Below, one piece after another: positions 1-5,066 of a DNA stretch of 5,066 nucleotides (its first letter is position 1; each line of letters begins with the position of its first letter). The notes beneath the pieces are model-generated. The model was not told the DNA's origin. It ran no database searches and saw only the letters and a program-made list of their open reading frames with translations. The stretch is from NCBI GenBank assembly GCA_030040725.1, contig JASHTD010000042.1, positions 1 to 5,066 of the forward strand. The letters are read 5' to 3'. This DNA comes from Candidatus Sulfotelmatobacter sp. (lineage in GTDB: Bacteria > Acidobacteriota > Terriglobia > Terriglobales > Acidobacteriaceae). The translations under genes and the position numbers were made by a program.

Positions 1-41
1 TTTCCGGCCAATAATGCTTGCGCTGCCCCAAAACCCGATAG

Positions 42-47
42 TATGAT
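42..47 (+). promoter_or_regulatory. Possible -10 box of a metK promoter (weak)
   Basis: TATGAT at 42-47 matches the sigma-70 -10 consensus at 5 of 6 positions. TTGCGC at 18-23, 18 bp upstream, is only a half-match to TTGACA. Transcription would start near 54, giving a leader of about 100 nt. A small GAAA-capped hairpin (TGCT-GAAA-AGCA, 102-113) and a looser pairing of 100-105 with 126-131 lie just before the Shine-Dalgarno sequence. I recognise no known SAM riboswitch class here. The call rests on consensus matching by eye. Confidence 0.3.
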
Positions 48-134
48 TGGCCTTTGCAGTTCCGCTCTTTACGCGACTGCATTCCAAACTCCCGCCATCA
101 TTGCTGAAAAGCATTGAAAGCCCAGAGCAATTTC

Positions 135-141
135 TAAGGAG
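135..141 (+). promoter_or_regulatory. Shine-Dalgarno site fixing the TTG start of metK
   Basis: TAAGGAG at 135-141 is a near-consensus ribosome binding site, 9 nt before the TTG at 151. No ATG lies at a suitable distance, and the conserved MetK N-terminus (ILFTSESVTEGHPDK) begins 10 codons downstream. The site therefore supports initiation at the rare start codon TTG. Confidence 0.85.
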
Positions 142-150
142 AGTAAAATC

Positions 151-1341
151 TTGGCCGCAACTTCAACCACAAAGAACCGCATTCTTTTTACTTCCGAATC
201 CGTAACCGAAGGCCATCCCGACAAAATCGCCGACCAGATTTCTGATGCCATCCTAGACGCCTGCCTTGTCGAAGATGCCTATAGCCGCGTCGCTTGCGAA
301 ACCCTCACCGCCACCGGCCTGGTCGTCATCGCCGGAGAAATCACCACCAAAGCCTACGTCGACTTCCAGAGCGTGGTCCGCGGCACCGTCGGCTCTATCG
401 GTTACGACAACGCCGTCTACGGCTTCGACTGCAACACCTGCGCCGTGATCTCCAGCATCAACAAGCAATCCGGCGACATCGCCATGGGCGTCGACACCGG
501 CGGCGCCGGCGACCAGGGAATGATGTTTGGGTATGCGTGCAGCGAGAATGAAGATTACATGCCCACGCCGATTTCGCTAGCCCACAAGCTCACCATGCGG
601 CTCTCGCAGGTGAGAAAGAATGGAACCCTTCCTTATTTACGTCCCGATGGAAAATCCCAGGTCACAGTGGAATACGATGCACACGGCAAAGTGAGGCGCG
701 TCGACGCTGTCGTAATTTCCACGCAGCATGCCGAGACTGTGAGCAACGACGAGTTGCGCTCGGGAATTTTGAAGCATGTGATTCAGGCGGTCATCCCGGC
801 ACATTTGCTCGATGAAGATACGAAATATCACATCAATCCGACGGGGCGATTTGTCATCGGCGGGCCTATGGGCGATACCGGTCTGACCGGCCGCAAAATT
901 ATTGTCGACACCTACGGCGGCATGGGACGCCACGGCGGCGGGGCGTTCAGCGGAAAGGATCCCACAAAGGTCGATCGTTCGGCGGCTTACATGGCTCGCT
1001 ATATCGCAAAGAATATTGTTGCCGCGAAACTGGCCGACCGCTGCGAAGTGCAGCTTGCGTACGCAATCGGCGTCGCCGATCCCGTGAGCGTAAGGGTCGA
1101 CACGTTTGGTACGGAGAAAGTCGATCCCGCAGTGATTCCGGATCTGATTCGCGCGAACTTTAAATTAACGCCGCGTGGGATTATCGACTCGCTGAATTTG
1201 CGCAGACCCATTTACCGCAAGACGGCGGCCTACGGGCATTTCGGGCGCAACGATCCCGACTTCACCTGGGAAGCGACCGACAAAGCCGCGAAGCTGGCGA
1301 GCGAAGCGGGTGTGCACGAGACGGTGGGAGCGAGGAAGTAA
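151..1341 (+). CDS. metK: S-adenosylmethionine synthetase (methionine adenosyltransferase)
   Basis: This cytosolic enzyme makes S-adenosylmethionine from methionine and ATP, releasing phosphate and pyrophosphate, and supplies the cell's methyl donor. The 396-residue product is close to the usual bacterial length (about 385-400) and appears complete. Visible hallmarks are the N-terminal FTSESVTEGHPDK segment (13-25, with the ATP-binding His22), signature 1 GAGDQGMMFGY (118-128) and the glycine-rich signature 2 GGGAFSGKD (262-270). The C-terminal part keeps GHFGR (362-366) and a W-E pair of the kind seen in the family. The start is TTG, chosen because TAAGGAG lies 9 nt upstream and the family N-terminus follows directly. 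ahcY, another activated-methyl-cycle gene, lies 278 bp downstream on the same strand. Codon use shifts inside the gene: to about position 520 it is nearly all GCC/ACC/GTC/GGC, and afterwards GCG, ACG, GTG and T-ending codons become common. Confidence 0.97.
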   Translation: MAATSTTKNRILFTSESVTEGHPDKIADQISDAILDACLVEDAYSRVACETLTATGLVVIAGEITTKAYVDFQSVVRGTVGSIGYDNAVYGFDCNTCAVISSINKQSGDIAMGVDTGGAGDQGMMFGYACSENEDYMPTPISLAHKLTMRLSQVRKNGTLPYLRPDGKSQVTVEYDAHGKVRRVDAVVISTQHAETVSNDELRSGILKHVIQAVIPAHLLDEDTKYHINPTGRFVIGGPMGDTGLTGRKIIVDTYGGMGRHGGGAFSGKDPTKVDRSAAYMARYIAKNIVAAKLADRCEVQLAYAIGVADPVSVRVDTFGTEKVDPAVIPDLIRANFKLTPRGIIDSLNLRRPIYRKTAAYGHFGRNDPDFTWEATDKAAKLASEAGVHETVGARK

Positions 1342-1349
1342 ATTTGCTT

Positions 1350-1440
1350 CCCACCCTTTCGCAGAAAGCGCGAAAGAATGGGCCACCCGCCAAGGTTCAA
1401 AATCCCCACCCAAGCCAAAAGAGGGCTTCGATGGGGCACC
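1350..1440 (+). repeat. REP-like palindromic repeat, copy A (two-hairpin form)
   Basis: This copy begins 8 nt after the metK stop. It holds two imperfect hairpins. Arms 1350-1362 and 1370-1382 match at 11 of 13 pairs around a 7-nt loop, and arms 1404-1416 and 1423-1436 pair around a short A-rich loop. Between them TGGGCCACCCGCC (1379-1391) matches the core of copies B-D, and GGGGCACCC (1433-1441) matches the other end of copies C and D. The order of the two modules differs from B-D, so A is a rearranged or divergent family member. It could slow 3' decay or end metK transcription inefficiently, but no T-tract follows it. Confidence 0.75.
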
Positions 1441-1441
1441 C

Positions 1442-1619
1442 TCAGTCATCGAAGAATCAAAGGTGCACCGTTCGTGATGGTCCAAAAGTCTCACTCCCCT
1501 AAGGGTATTTTGGATGTTCGATCTCAGGTCTGAATCGTGTATTCTGAATCAGCACCCTAATCCAGCTACTCTTCGTAAAAAACAGGAAATCTTAAGCAAG
1601 AAAGCGCCACAGGAGGCGT
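1442..1619 (+). promoter_or_regulatory. ahcY leader region, no recognised riboswitch
   Basis: This is non-coding leader after repeat A. A bulged hairpin can form between CATCGAA (1447-1453) and TTCGTGATG (1471-1479). TATTCT at 1540-1545 is a possible -10 box, but the -35 position 17 bp upstream is poor. The GC content drops compared with the genes, as expected for a promoter. I looked for the SAH riboswitch that precedes ahcY in many bacteria and did not recognise its conserved core. Confidence 0.3.
1611..1616 (+). promoter_or_regulatory. Perfect Shine-Dalgarno AGGAGG unusually close to the ahcY ATG
   Basis: AGGAGG at 1611-1616 is a consensus site, but only 3 nt (CGT) separate it from the ATG at 1620. 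The usual gap is 5-9 nt. No alternative ATG, GTG or TTG is well placed just downstream, and the family N-terminus is compatible with this start. I keep the start and mark the spacing as odd. Confidence 0.75.
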
Positions 1620-2891
1620 ATGTCAACAGCAGCAATCAGCAACGATATTAAGAACCTGGAACTGGCCGATCTGGGAAAGAAGCGCATCGAGTGGGCGAAC
1701 CAGTCGATGAAAGTGCTTCAGATCATTCGCAAGGAATTCATCAAGAATCAGCCGCTCAAAGGCATCCGCATTTCGGCGTGCCTGCACGTTACGGCCGAGA
1801 CCGCAAACCTGGCGATCTGCCTGCGCGACGGCGGCGCCGACGTGGTGCTGTGCGCCTCGAATCCGCTCTCCACACAAGACGATGTCGCCGCCAGCCTGGT
1901 GCGCGATCAGGGCATCGCCGTCTTCGCCATCAAAGGCGAAGACAACGATACGTATTACCAGCACATCATGGCGGCGATCGATCATAAGCCGCACATCACC
2001 ATGGATGATGGCGCCGATCTGGTGAGCATCCTGCACACCAAGCGCACCGACGTGCTCGAAGGCGTGATTGGTGGAACGGAGGAGACGACGACCGGCGTGA
2101 TCCGCCTCCGCGCGATGGCGAAAGAAGGCGTGCTGCGCTATCCGATTATCGCGGTGAACGACGCCGATACCAAGCACCTGTTCGACAACCGCTACGGAAC
2201 CGGACAGTCGACCATTGACGGCATTATCCGCGCGACGAATTTCCTGCTCGCCGGATCGAAGTTTGTCGTGGCCGGCTACGGTTGGTGCGGACGCGGACTG
2301 GCAAGCCGGGCGCGCGGCGCGGGAGCGGAAGTGATTGTAACGGAAATCGATCCGACGAAGGCGCTGGAAGCGGTGATGGACGGTTTCCGCGTGATGTCGA
2401 TGCACGACGCGGCAAAAATCGGCGATGTATTCTGCACAGTGACCGGCAACAAGAGCGTACTCACCAAAGAGCATTTCGATCTGATGAAAGATGGCGCGAT
2501 CATTTCGAACTCCGGCCACTTCAATGTGGAAATCGATATTCCGGCGCTCGAAAAAATGGCTTCGTCGAAGCGCACCACGCGAAACTTCGTCGATGAGTAT
2601 TCGATGAAGGACGGGCGCAAGATCAATCTGCTGGGCGAAGGCCGGCTGATTAATCTGGCGTCGGCGGAGGGGCATCCCGCGTCGGTGATGGATATGAGCT
2701 TCGCCGATCAGGCGCTTTCGGTCGAGTTCATGGTGAAGAATTTCAAGACGCTGGAAAAACGCGTCTACAAAGTTCCGGACGAACTCGACAAGCGCGTGGC
2801 CAAACTGAAACTCGAATCGATGGCCATCAAGATCGACAAGCTCACGCCCGAGCAGGAAGAGTATCTGGCGGGGTGGAGCGAGGGAACGTAG
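1620..2891 (+). CDS. ahcY: Adenosylhomocysteinase (S-adenosyl-L-homocysteine hydrolase)
   Basis: This NAD-dependent cytosolic enzyme reversibly splits S-adenosylhomocysteine into adenosine and homocysteine, relieving product inhibition of methyltransferases and feeding methionine regeneration. The 423-residue product is the short form, without the roughly 40-residue insertion of many proteobacterial homologues. Visible family features include CLHVTAET (54-61, catalytic-region His56), NPLSTQDDVA (81-90), Asp130 in DDGAD, EETTTGV (154-160), Lys185 and Asp189 in TKHLFDN, the Rossmann NAD loop GYGWCGRG (219-226), SGHFNVEID (298-306, His300), and the C-terminal Lys/Tyr tail that reaches the partner subunit's NAD in this family. 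All match the human active-site residues at an offset of one. The GWCGRG and NPLSTQDD variants recall thermophile/archaeal-type enzymes. A strong terminator follows at 2954-2980. metK lies upstream on the same strand. Confidence 0.97.
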   Translation: MSTAAISNDIKNLELADLGKKRIEWANQSMKVLQIIRKEFIKNQPLKGIRISACLHVTAETANLAICLRDGGADVVLCASNPLSTQDDVAASLVRDQGIAVFAIKGEDNDTYYQHIMAAIDHKPHITMDDGADLVSILHTKRTDVLEGVIGGTEETTTGVIRLRAMAKEGVLRYPIIAVNDADTKHLFDNRYGTGQSTIDGIIRATNFLLAGSKFVVAGYGWCGRGLASRARGAGAEVIVTEIDPTKALEAVMDGFRVMSMHDAAKIGDVFCTVTGNKSVLTKEHFDLMKDGAIISNSGHFNVEIDIPALEKMASSKRTTRNFVDEYSMKDGRKINLLGEGRLINLASAEGHPASVMDMSFADQALSVEFMVKNFKTLEKRVYKVPDELDKRVAKLKLESMAIKIDKLTPEQEEYLAGWSEGT

Positions 2892-2894
2892 GAA

Positions 2895-2915
2895 GTCGTT
2901 GGTCGTCGGTCGTTG
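2895..2915 (+). repeat. Three tandem copies of a 7-bp unit (GTCGTTG/GTCGTCG/GTCGTTG)
   Basis: Immediately after the ahcY stop, the 7-mer GTCGTTG is repeated three times with one T-to-C change in the middle copy, followed by GC. It is a minisatellite-like tract in non-coding DNA. Its function is unknown, and it could vary in copy number by slippage. Confidence 0.7.
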
Positions 2916-2930
2916 GCAAAATCCATGTAG

Positions 2931-2952
2931 GGACAGCCGCCCTCGGCTGTCC
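2931..2952 (+). repeat. Perfect 9-bp stem-loop downstream of ahcY
   Basis: GGACAGCCG (2931-2939) pairs perfectly with CGGCTGTCC (2944-2952) around the loop CCCT. It is separated by a single base from the terminator hairpin at 2954. The pair forms a double stem-loop that may be one dispersed repeat unit serving as the 3' end of ahcY mRNA. The structure is seen directly; the repeat status is inferred. Confidence 0.7.
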
Positions 2953-2953
2953 G

Positions 2954-2980
2954 AGCGGCCCGGGAGGGCCGCTTTTGTTT
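2954..2980 (+). terminator. Rho-independent terminator of ahcY
   Basis: AGCGGCCC (2954-2961) and GGGCCGCT (2966-2973) form a perfect 8-bp GC-rich stem with a GGGA loop, followed by TTTTGTTT (2973-2980). It lies 62 nt beyond the ahcY stop on the same strand and separates ahcY from the convergent cupin gene. In the opposite direction no comparable T-tract is present, so it acts mainly for ahcY. Confidence 0.85.
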
Positions 2981-3000
2981 GCGCACGATGGAAGCGGAAT

Positions 3001-3087
3001 TGCCCAACAATTGCAAAAAGCGCAAGAGCGGGAGACCCACAGTTTCGGAATGTGACGTGAAAATCCAAAGGGTGGGCCACCCGCCCC
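3001..3087 (-). repeat. REP-like palindromic repeat, copy B
   Basis: Read on the minus strand, this copy starts with GGGCGGGTGGCCCACCC (3070-3086 on the plus strand as its complement), has AAACTGTGGGT (complement of 3035-3045) in the middle and ends in a TTGC/GCAA hairpin. Copy C has the same modules in the same order on the plus strand. The hairpin arms of B are partly decayed (AACAA replaces the GC-rich arm). It lies between convergent ahcY and the cupin gene, ending 3 nt from the cupin stop. Confidence 0.8.
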
Positions 3088-3090
3088 TAC

Positions 3091-3537
3091 TCATGGCTTT
3101 GGAACTGAACCCAGCAACTGCGCAACAATCGTTTCCGCTTCTCGTTCTGAGTTCGGATCCGGCCCGTTCGTTGCCGTCCCCTTCGCCTTGATACCCACAT
3201 ACACGGCGTCGTACGGCGTGTCCCCGAGGTTTTCCACCTTGTGCTTGAAGGGCGGATACCAGCGAGCTTCGCCCGGCTTTGAATAAACGTCCCGCGTCTT
3301 CCCATTCTCATCCGTGAATCGCAGGTGCGCCGCCGTCAGAACCACTACAACCCCGCCCGGATGCTCGTGCAGTCCCGACTTCTCGTGCGGACCGTAGTGC
3401 ACGGATACCACCTGAACCTTGTCGTTCTCGAAATCCAAATGGTAGTGACGAGGTTCAACCCGCGTCGGATCCTGTCCCCACGCCGTCGTGACCGCCGCAC
3501 ACACTAATACTGCCGCCCAGAATACCTTTGTCCGCAT
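3091..3537 (-). CDS. Secreted small cupin-domain protein
   Basis: The product has 148 residues. Residues 1-22 (MRTKVFWAAVLVCAAVTTAWGQ) look like a Sec signal peptide with a likely cleavage after the small-residue stretch, so the protein is probably periplasmic. The rest is one cupin (beta-barrel) domain. Motif 1 is HEKSGLHEHPGG (51-62), with metal-ligand candidates His57 and His59; motif 2 is PGEARWYPPFKHKVEN (88-103), with His99. The usual glutamate of motif 1 is replaced by hydrophobic residues. The substrate is unknown; such proteins may bind a metal or a small molecule. I chose the ATG at 3537, not the one at 3561, because the signal peptide begins there and a G-rich ribosome-site-like stretch (GGGGGC) lies just upstream; the longer form adds an unlikely MDAWAGAR. 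It is convergent with ahcY. Confidence 0.85.
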   Translation of the reverse strand: MRTKVFWAAVLVCAAVTTAWGQDPTRVEPRHYHLDFENDKVQVVSVHYGPHEKSGLHEHPGGVVVVLTAAHLRFTDENGKTRDVYSKPGEARWYPPFKHKVENLGDTPYDAVYVGIKAKGTATNGPDPNSEREAETIVAQLLGSVPKP

Positions 3538-3584
3538 GCGAGCCCCCGCCCAAGCATCCATCGATTTATGGAGAAACCCACGCC

Positions 3585-3614
3585 ACTCTACTTCCGTAAA
3601 ATCCCGAGTGTCAA
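3585..3614 (-). promoter_or_regulatory. Predicted sigma-70 promoter of the cupin gene
   Basis: On the minus strand, a perfect -35 box TTGACA (complement of 3609-3614) is followed after 18 bp by TAGAGT (complement of 3585-3590), a 4-of-6 match to TATAAT. The start point would be near 3578, giving a leader of about 40 nt to the ATG at 3537. A second perfect TATAAT (complement of 3665-3670) lies farther upstream but lacks a good -35 box. Confidence 0.5.
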
Positions 3615-3706
3615 CAACGAGAAGCGGGAGCAGCGCGGACTAGTCGATGCCGTTGTTCCGTGTCATTATATCCAGCGGCACGAAACAAGTTCAGGTCCGA
3701 TTCCAC

Positions 3707-3798
3707 GGGCGGGTGGCCCATCCTTTCACGCTCCGTTTTTCCTTCCCGTTTTAAAACTGTGGGTGCCCCGCTCTTGCGCCTTTTGCAAGGGCGGGCAC
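3707..3798 (+). repeat. REP-like palindromic repeat, copy C (upstream of the RAYT gene)
   Basis: This copy runs from GGGCGGGTGGCCCA (3707-3720), a near-perfect palindromic core, through AAACTGTGGGT (3754-3764), to a strong hairpin in which CCCGCTCTTGC (3767-3777) pairs with GCAAGGGCGGG (3785-3795) at all but one G-T position. It ends 27 nt before the RAYT start codon. It is oriented opposite to copies B and D, so C and D flank the transposase gene as inverted elements. Confidence 0.85.
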
Positions 3799-3825
3799 GA
3801 TGCTGCCGAATACTATGGGTTTGTC

Positions 3826-4376
3826 ATGCCCATCGGACTGCACCGCAATCATGGCGCTCATCACCTGCACTTTATCACCAATTCGTGCTACCGACGTCTG
3901 CCCCTGTTCGGTTCGGCTCGAGCCCGCGATTGTTTCCTCTCCGTTCTTGAGGAGACACGCCGGAAGTATCGCTTTGTGGTCGTCGGCTACGTGGTCATGC
4001 CCGAACACATTCACCTTCTCATCACGGAACCGGAGACCGGCAGCCCTTCGACGGTGATGCAGGTGCTGAAGCGCGCACGGCGCATGCCCTGTTGCCGAAG
4101 CGAAAGCGGCGAAATCCGCGGCAGCGCCAGTTGTTCGGCGAAGAAACCAGGCGTGCGTTCTGGCAGGCTCGCTTCTACGATTTCAACGTATGGAGCGAGA
4201 AGAAGCGGGTCGAAAAGCTCCGCTACATGCACCGCAATCCGGTAAAACGCGGACTCGTGGAGGCTCCAGAACAATGGCGCTGGAGCAGCTATCGCCACTA
4301 TTTCTTCGGCGAGGCCGGGCCGGTGCGGGTGAATGTAGGCTGGGGAGAAATTTCCTTTCGCGACCGCGTAGCGTAA
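3826..4376 (+). pseudogene. REP-associated tyrosine transposase (RAYT, Y1/HUH family), frameshifted
   Basis: This family nicks and joins single-stranded DNA at palindromic repeats. The first part (3826-4071) encodes MPIGLHRNHG to VMQVLK and contains the HUH motif PEHIHLLI (His61, His63). The family sequence continues in a different frame from 4074 (RTAHALLPKRKRR) to the TAA at 4374-4376, with the candidate catalytic tyrosine in FWQARFYDFNVW (Tyr118 of the restored protein) and the family C-terminus RYMHRNPVKRGLV...WRWSSYR. The break lies at 4072-4073, where CG stands where a CAG-like codon (Gln83) is expected, so one base appears to be missing. Restored length is about 183 residues. All catalytic motifs survive, which points to recent inactivation or a sequence error. 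No slippery heptamer is visible. The gene sits between inverted repeats C and D. Weak ribosome site; the open frame upstream of 3826 runs through repeat C and lacks family similarity. Confidence 0.88.
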
Positions 4377-4406
4377 TGGTCAATCTCTTTGCTTCTGGCG
4401 CCCGTT

Positions 4407-4515
4407 GTACCCGCCCTCGCAAAAAGCGCGAGGACGGGGCACCCACTCTTGGGCTGTGTCGGAGAGTCAAAGGCCGGGCCACGCGCCATAGACTGAAAGG
4501 GTGGGCCACCCGCCC
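4407..4515 (-). repeat. REP-like palindromic repeat, copy D (downstream of the RAYT gene)
   Basis: A hairpin of CCCGCCCTCGC (4410-4420) with GCGAGGACGGG (4428-4438) is followed by GGGGCACCCA, and the element ends in GGGTGGGCCACCCGCCC (4499-4515). This is the reverse orientation of copy C. The core end appears twice: a decayed unit at 4466-4487 (AAAGGCCGGGCCACGCGCC) precedes the intact one at 4492-4514, so D is about 17 bp longer than C. It lies between the RAYT gene and the convergent membrane-protein gene. Confidence 0.82.
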
Positions 4516-4658
4516 AGGAATGGGACTCCGAATCGGCACCGGATCAGGCAGCGAATCTGACTCGGATCACGGCCCGGATCGGCGGCTCATTCCCCTCGGG
4601 GATAGGGAGCGGATCGGCACCCTGAAACAGCAAGGACCGTCGCGACAAGCCTGCGCAG
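4516..4658. other. Intergenic stretch rich in GGATC words, no gene seen
   Basis: Non-coding DNA between repeat D and the last gene. It contains several near-repeats of CGGATC(A/G), and ATCGGCACC occurs twice exactly (4532-4540 and 4613-4621). A small TCCC/GGGA hairpin lies around 4590-4601. The open frame that crosses it on the plus strand runs on from the RAYT region with no recognisable protein. I see no terminator with a T-tract. Confidence 0.4.
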
Positions 4659-5063
4659 CTAGTGAAACAGCCTCTTATGAAATCGAGGACCGTTCGGAAG
4701 AGGCGCTAAGACGAGGTTCGGGATTAGCCCGAGCGTCTTGTCAAATTGGCCGTGCGCCTGCCCGTCAGCGTTGGCTTCCTCTCCAGATAACTTCACGAAC
4801 TCGTTGGAAAATAAAACGTGCGCCTCACCATAGCGATGCCAGCTCCCCTGAGAGTTTTGTGTCGTACCGGAACGACTGAGTTGCTGAACAAAAGTACGAT
4901 CTGGGCGAAGATACAAGGTGCAGGTTTCTCCGTTCCCATGGAACACGTATGTTCCTGCTAGAGAGGCATAGTCGTAATTGGCTGCAACGCTGTACCAGAC
5001 CCAGAAGAGGGCGATTGCAAGAAGAATCCCAAAAGCAGCGCGCACAAGAATCTTCTTCGTCAT
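4659..5063 (-). CDS. Small membrane-anchored protein of unknown function
   Basis: I do not recognise the family. The 134-residue product has basic residues (KK, R) at the N-terminus, then a hydrophobic helix at about residues 6-28 (LVRAAFGILLAIALFWVWYSVAA), which would be an uncleaved anchor or signal sequence. The remainder looks like a short beta-rich domain exposed outside the cytoplasm: LAGTYVF (35-41), TLYLRPDRTFVQQL (49-62) and GSWHRYGEAHVLF (73-85). This G-Y/ L-L-DRTF / G-W pattern recalls small lipocalin-like or copper-resistance-type barrels, but that is only an impression. The ATG at 5063 is plausible because the anchor begins there, yet the window ends 3 nt upstream, so neither a ribosome site nor a longer N-terminus can be judged. 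It converges with the RAYT pseudogene. Base composition is more AT-rich than metK and ahcY. Confidence 0.65.
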   Translation of the reverse strand: MTKKILVRAAFGILLAIALFWVWYSVAANYDYASLAGTYVFHGNGETCTLYLRPDRTFVQQLSRSGTTQNSQGSWHRYGEAHVLFSNEFVKLSGEEANADGQAHGQFDKTLGLIPNLVLAPLPNGPRFHKRLFH

Positions 5064-5066
5064 CGC

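Noticed and set aside
48..134. SAM riboswitch in the metK leader
   Set aside because: Only a small GAAA-capped hairpin and a weak 6-bp pairing are visible, with no SAM-I, SAM-II or SAM-IV core motif.
1230..1439. Small minus-strand frame encoding GGWPILSRFLRKGGK, with similar peptides at 2765-3094 (-), 3660-3950 (+) and 4298-4489 (-)
   Set aside because: The similar peptides (GGWPxL..., VGxPLLRxL) come from translating the palindromic repeats A-D. They are artefacts of the repeat family, not a conserved protein family.
1442..1619. SAH riboswitch upstream of ahcY
   Set aside because: The gene context made it worth checking, but I could not find the conserved core or pseudoknot pattern. A covariance-model search of 1442-1619 would settle it.
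1623..3080. 485-codon open frame on the minus strand opposite ahcY
   Set aside because: It mirrors ahcY almost exactly, its translation is rich in His/Arg with no recognisable domain, and ahcY carries every active-site motif. The long antisense frame results from the codon bias of ahcY.
3568..3825. N-terminal extension of the RAYT frame back to an ATG at 3568
   Set aside because: The added 86 residues translate repeat C and the cupin promoter region. Family similarity begins at MPIGLHR (3826).
1350..4515. CRISPR array formed by the repeated palindromes
   Set aside because: The copies are far apart, in both orientations, variable in length, and separated by genes, with no regular spacers.
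4190..4879. 229-codon plus-strand frame overlapping the RAYT end, repeat D and the last gene
   Set aside because: It has Arg/Ser-rich low-complexity composition, crosses a repeat, overlaps the RAYT C-terminus in another frame, and has no recognisable domain.

Overview
The window looks like a chromosomal piece of a moderately GC-rich bacterium, most likely an acidobacterium (Acidobacteriota, Koribacter/Terriglobia-like). I infer this from the style of MetK and AhcY, the short 'bacterial/archaeal' form of AhcY, and the intergenic GGGTGGGCCACCCGCCC palindromes found with a RAYT-type transposase. No marker gene in the window proves the taxon.

Layout. (1) 1-150: leader of metK with a strong Shine-Dalgarno sequence and a TTG start. 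(2) 151-1341 (+): metK, S-adenosylmethionine synthetase. (3) 1342-1619: spacer with a two-hairpin palindromic repeat (copy A) followed by the ahcY leader. (4) 1620-2891 (+): ahcY, adenosylhomocysteinase. (5) 2892-3090: a 7-bp tandem triplet, two perfect stem-loops (the second a good intrinsic terminator) and palindromic repeat copy B. (6) 3091-3537 (-): a small secreted single-domain cupin with its own plausible promoter. (7) 3707-4515: a REP/RAYT-like module, made of repeat copy C, a RAYT (Y1/HUH) transposase gene broken by one frameshift, and copy D in the opposite orientation. (8) 4659-5063 (-): a small membrane-anchored protein of unknown function, possibly extending past the window edge.

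How the genes relate. metK and ahcY are two steps of the activated methyl cycle: MetK makes SAM, methyltransferases turn it into SAH, and AhcY hydrolyses SAH to adenosine and homocysteine. They lie in the same direction but are separated by 278 bp containing a repeat, so they may be transcribed separately. No SAM or SAH riboswitch was recognised. The cupin and the terminal membrane protein have no evident link to this pathway.

The most interesting structure is the repeat family. Four related imperfect palindromes (A-D) occupy four successive intergenic gaps, and the frameshifted RAYT gene lies between two inverted copies. REP elements mobilised by RAYT proteins are a known system in other bacteria; the pairing of this particular repeat with this RAYT is an inference from position and shape.
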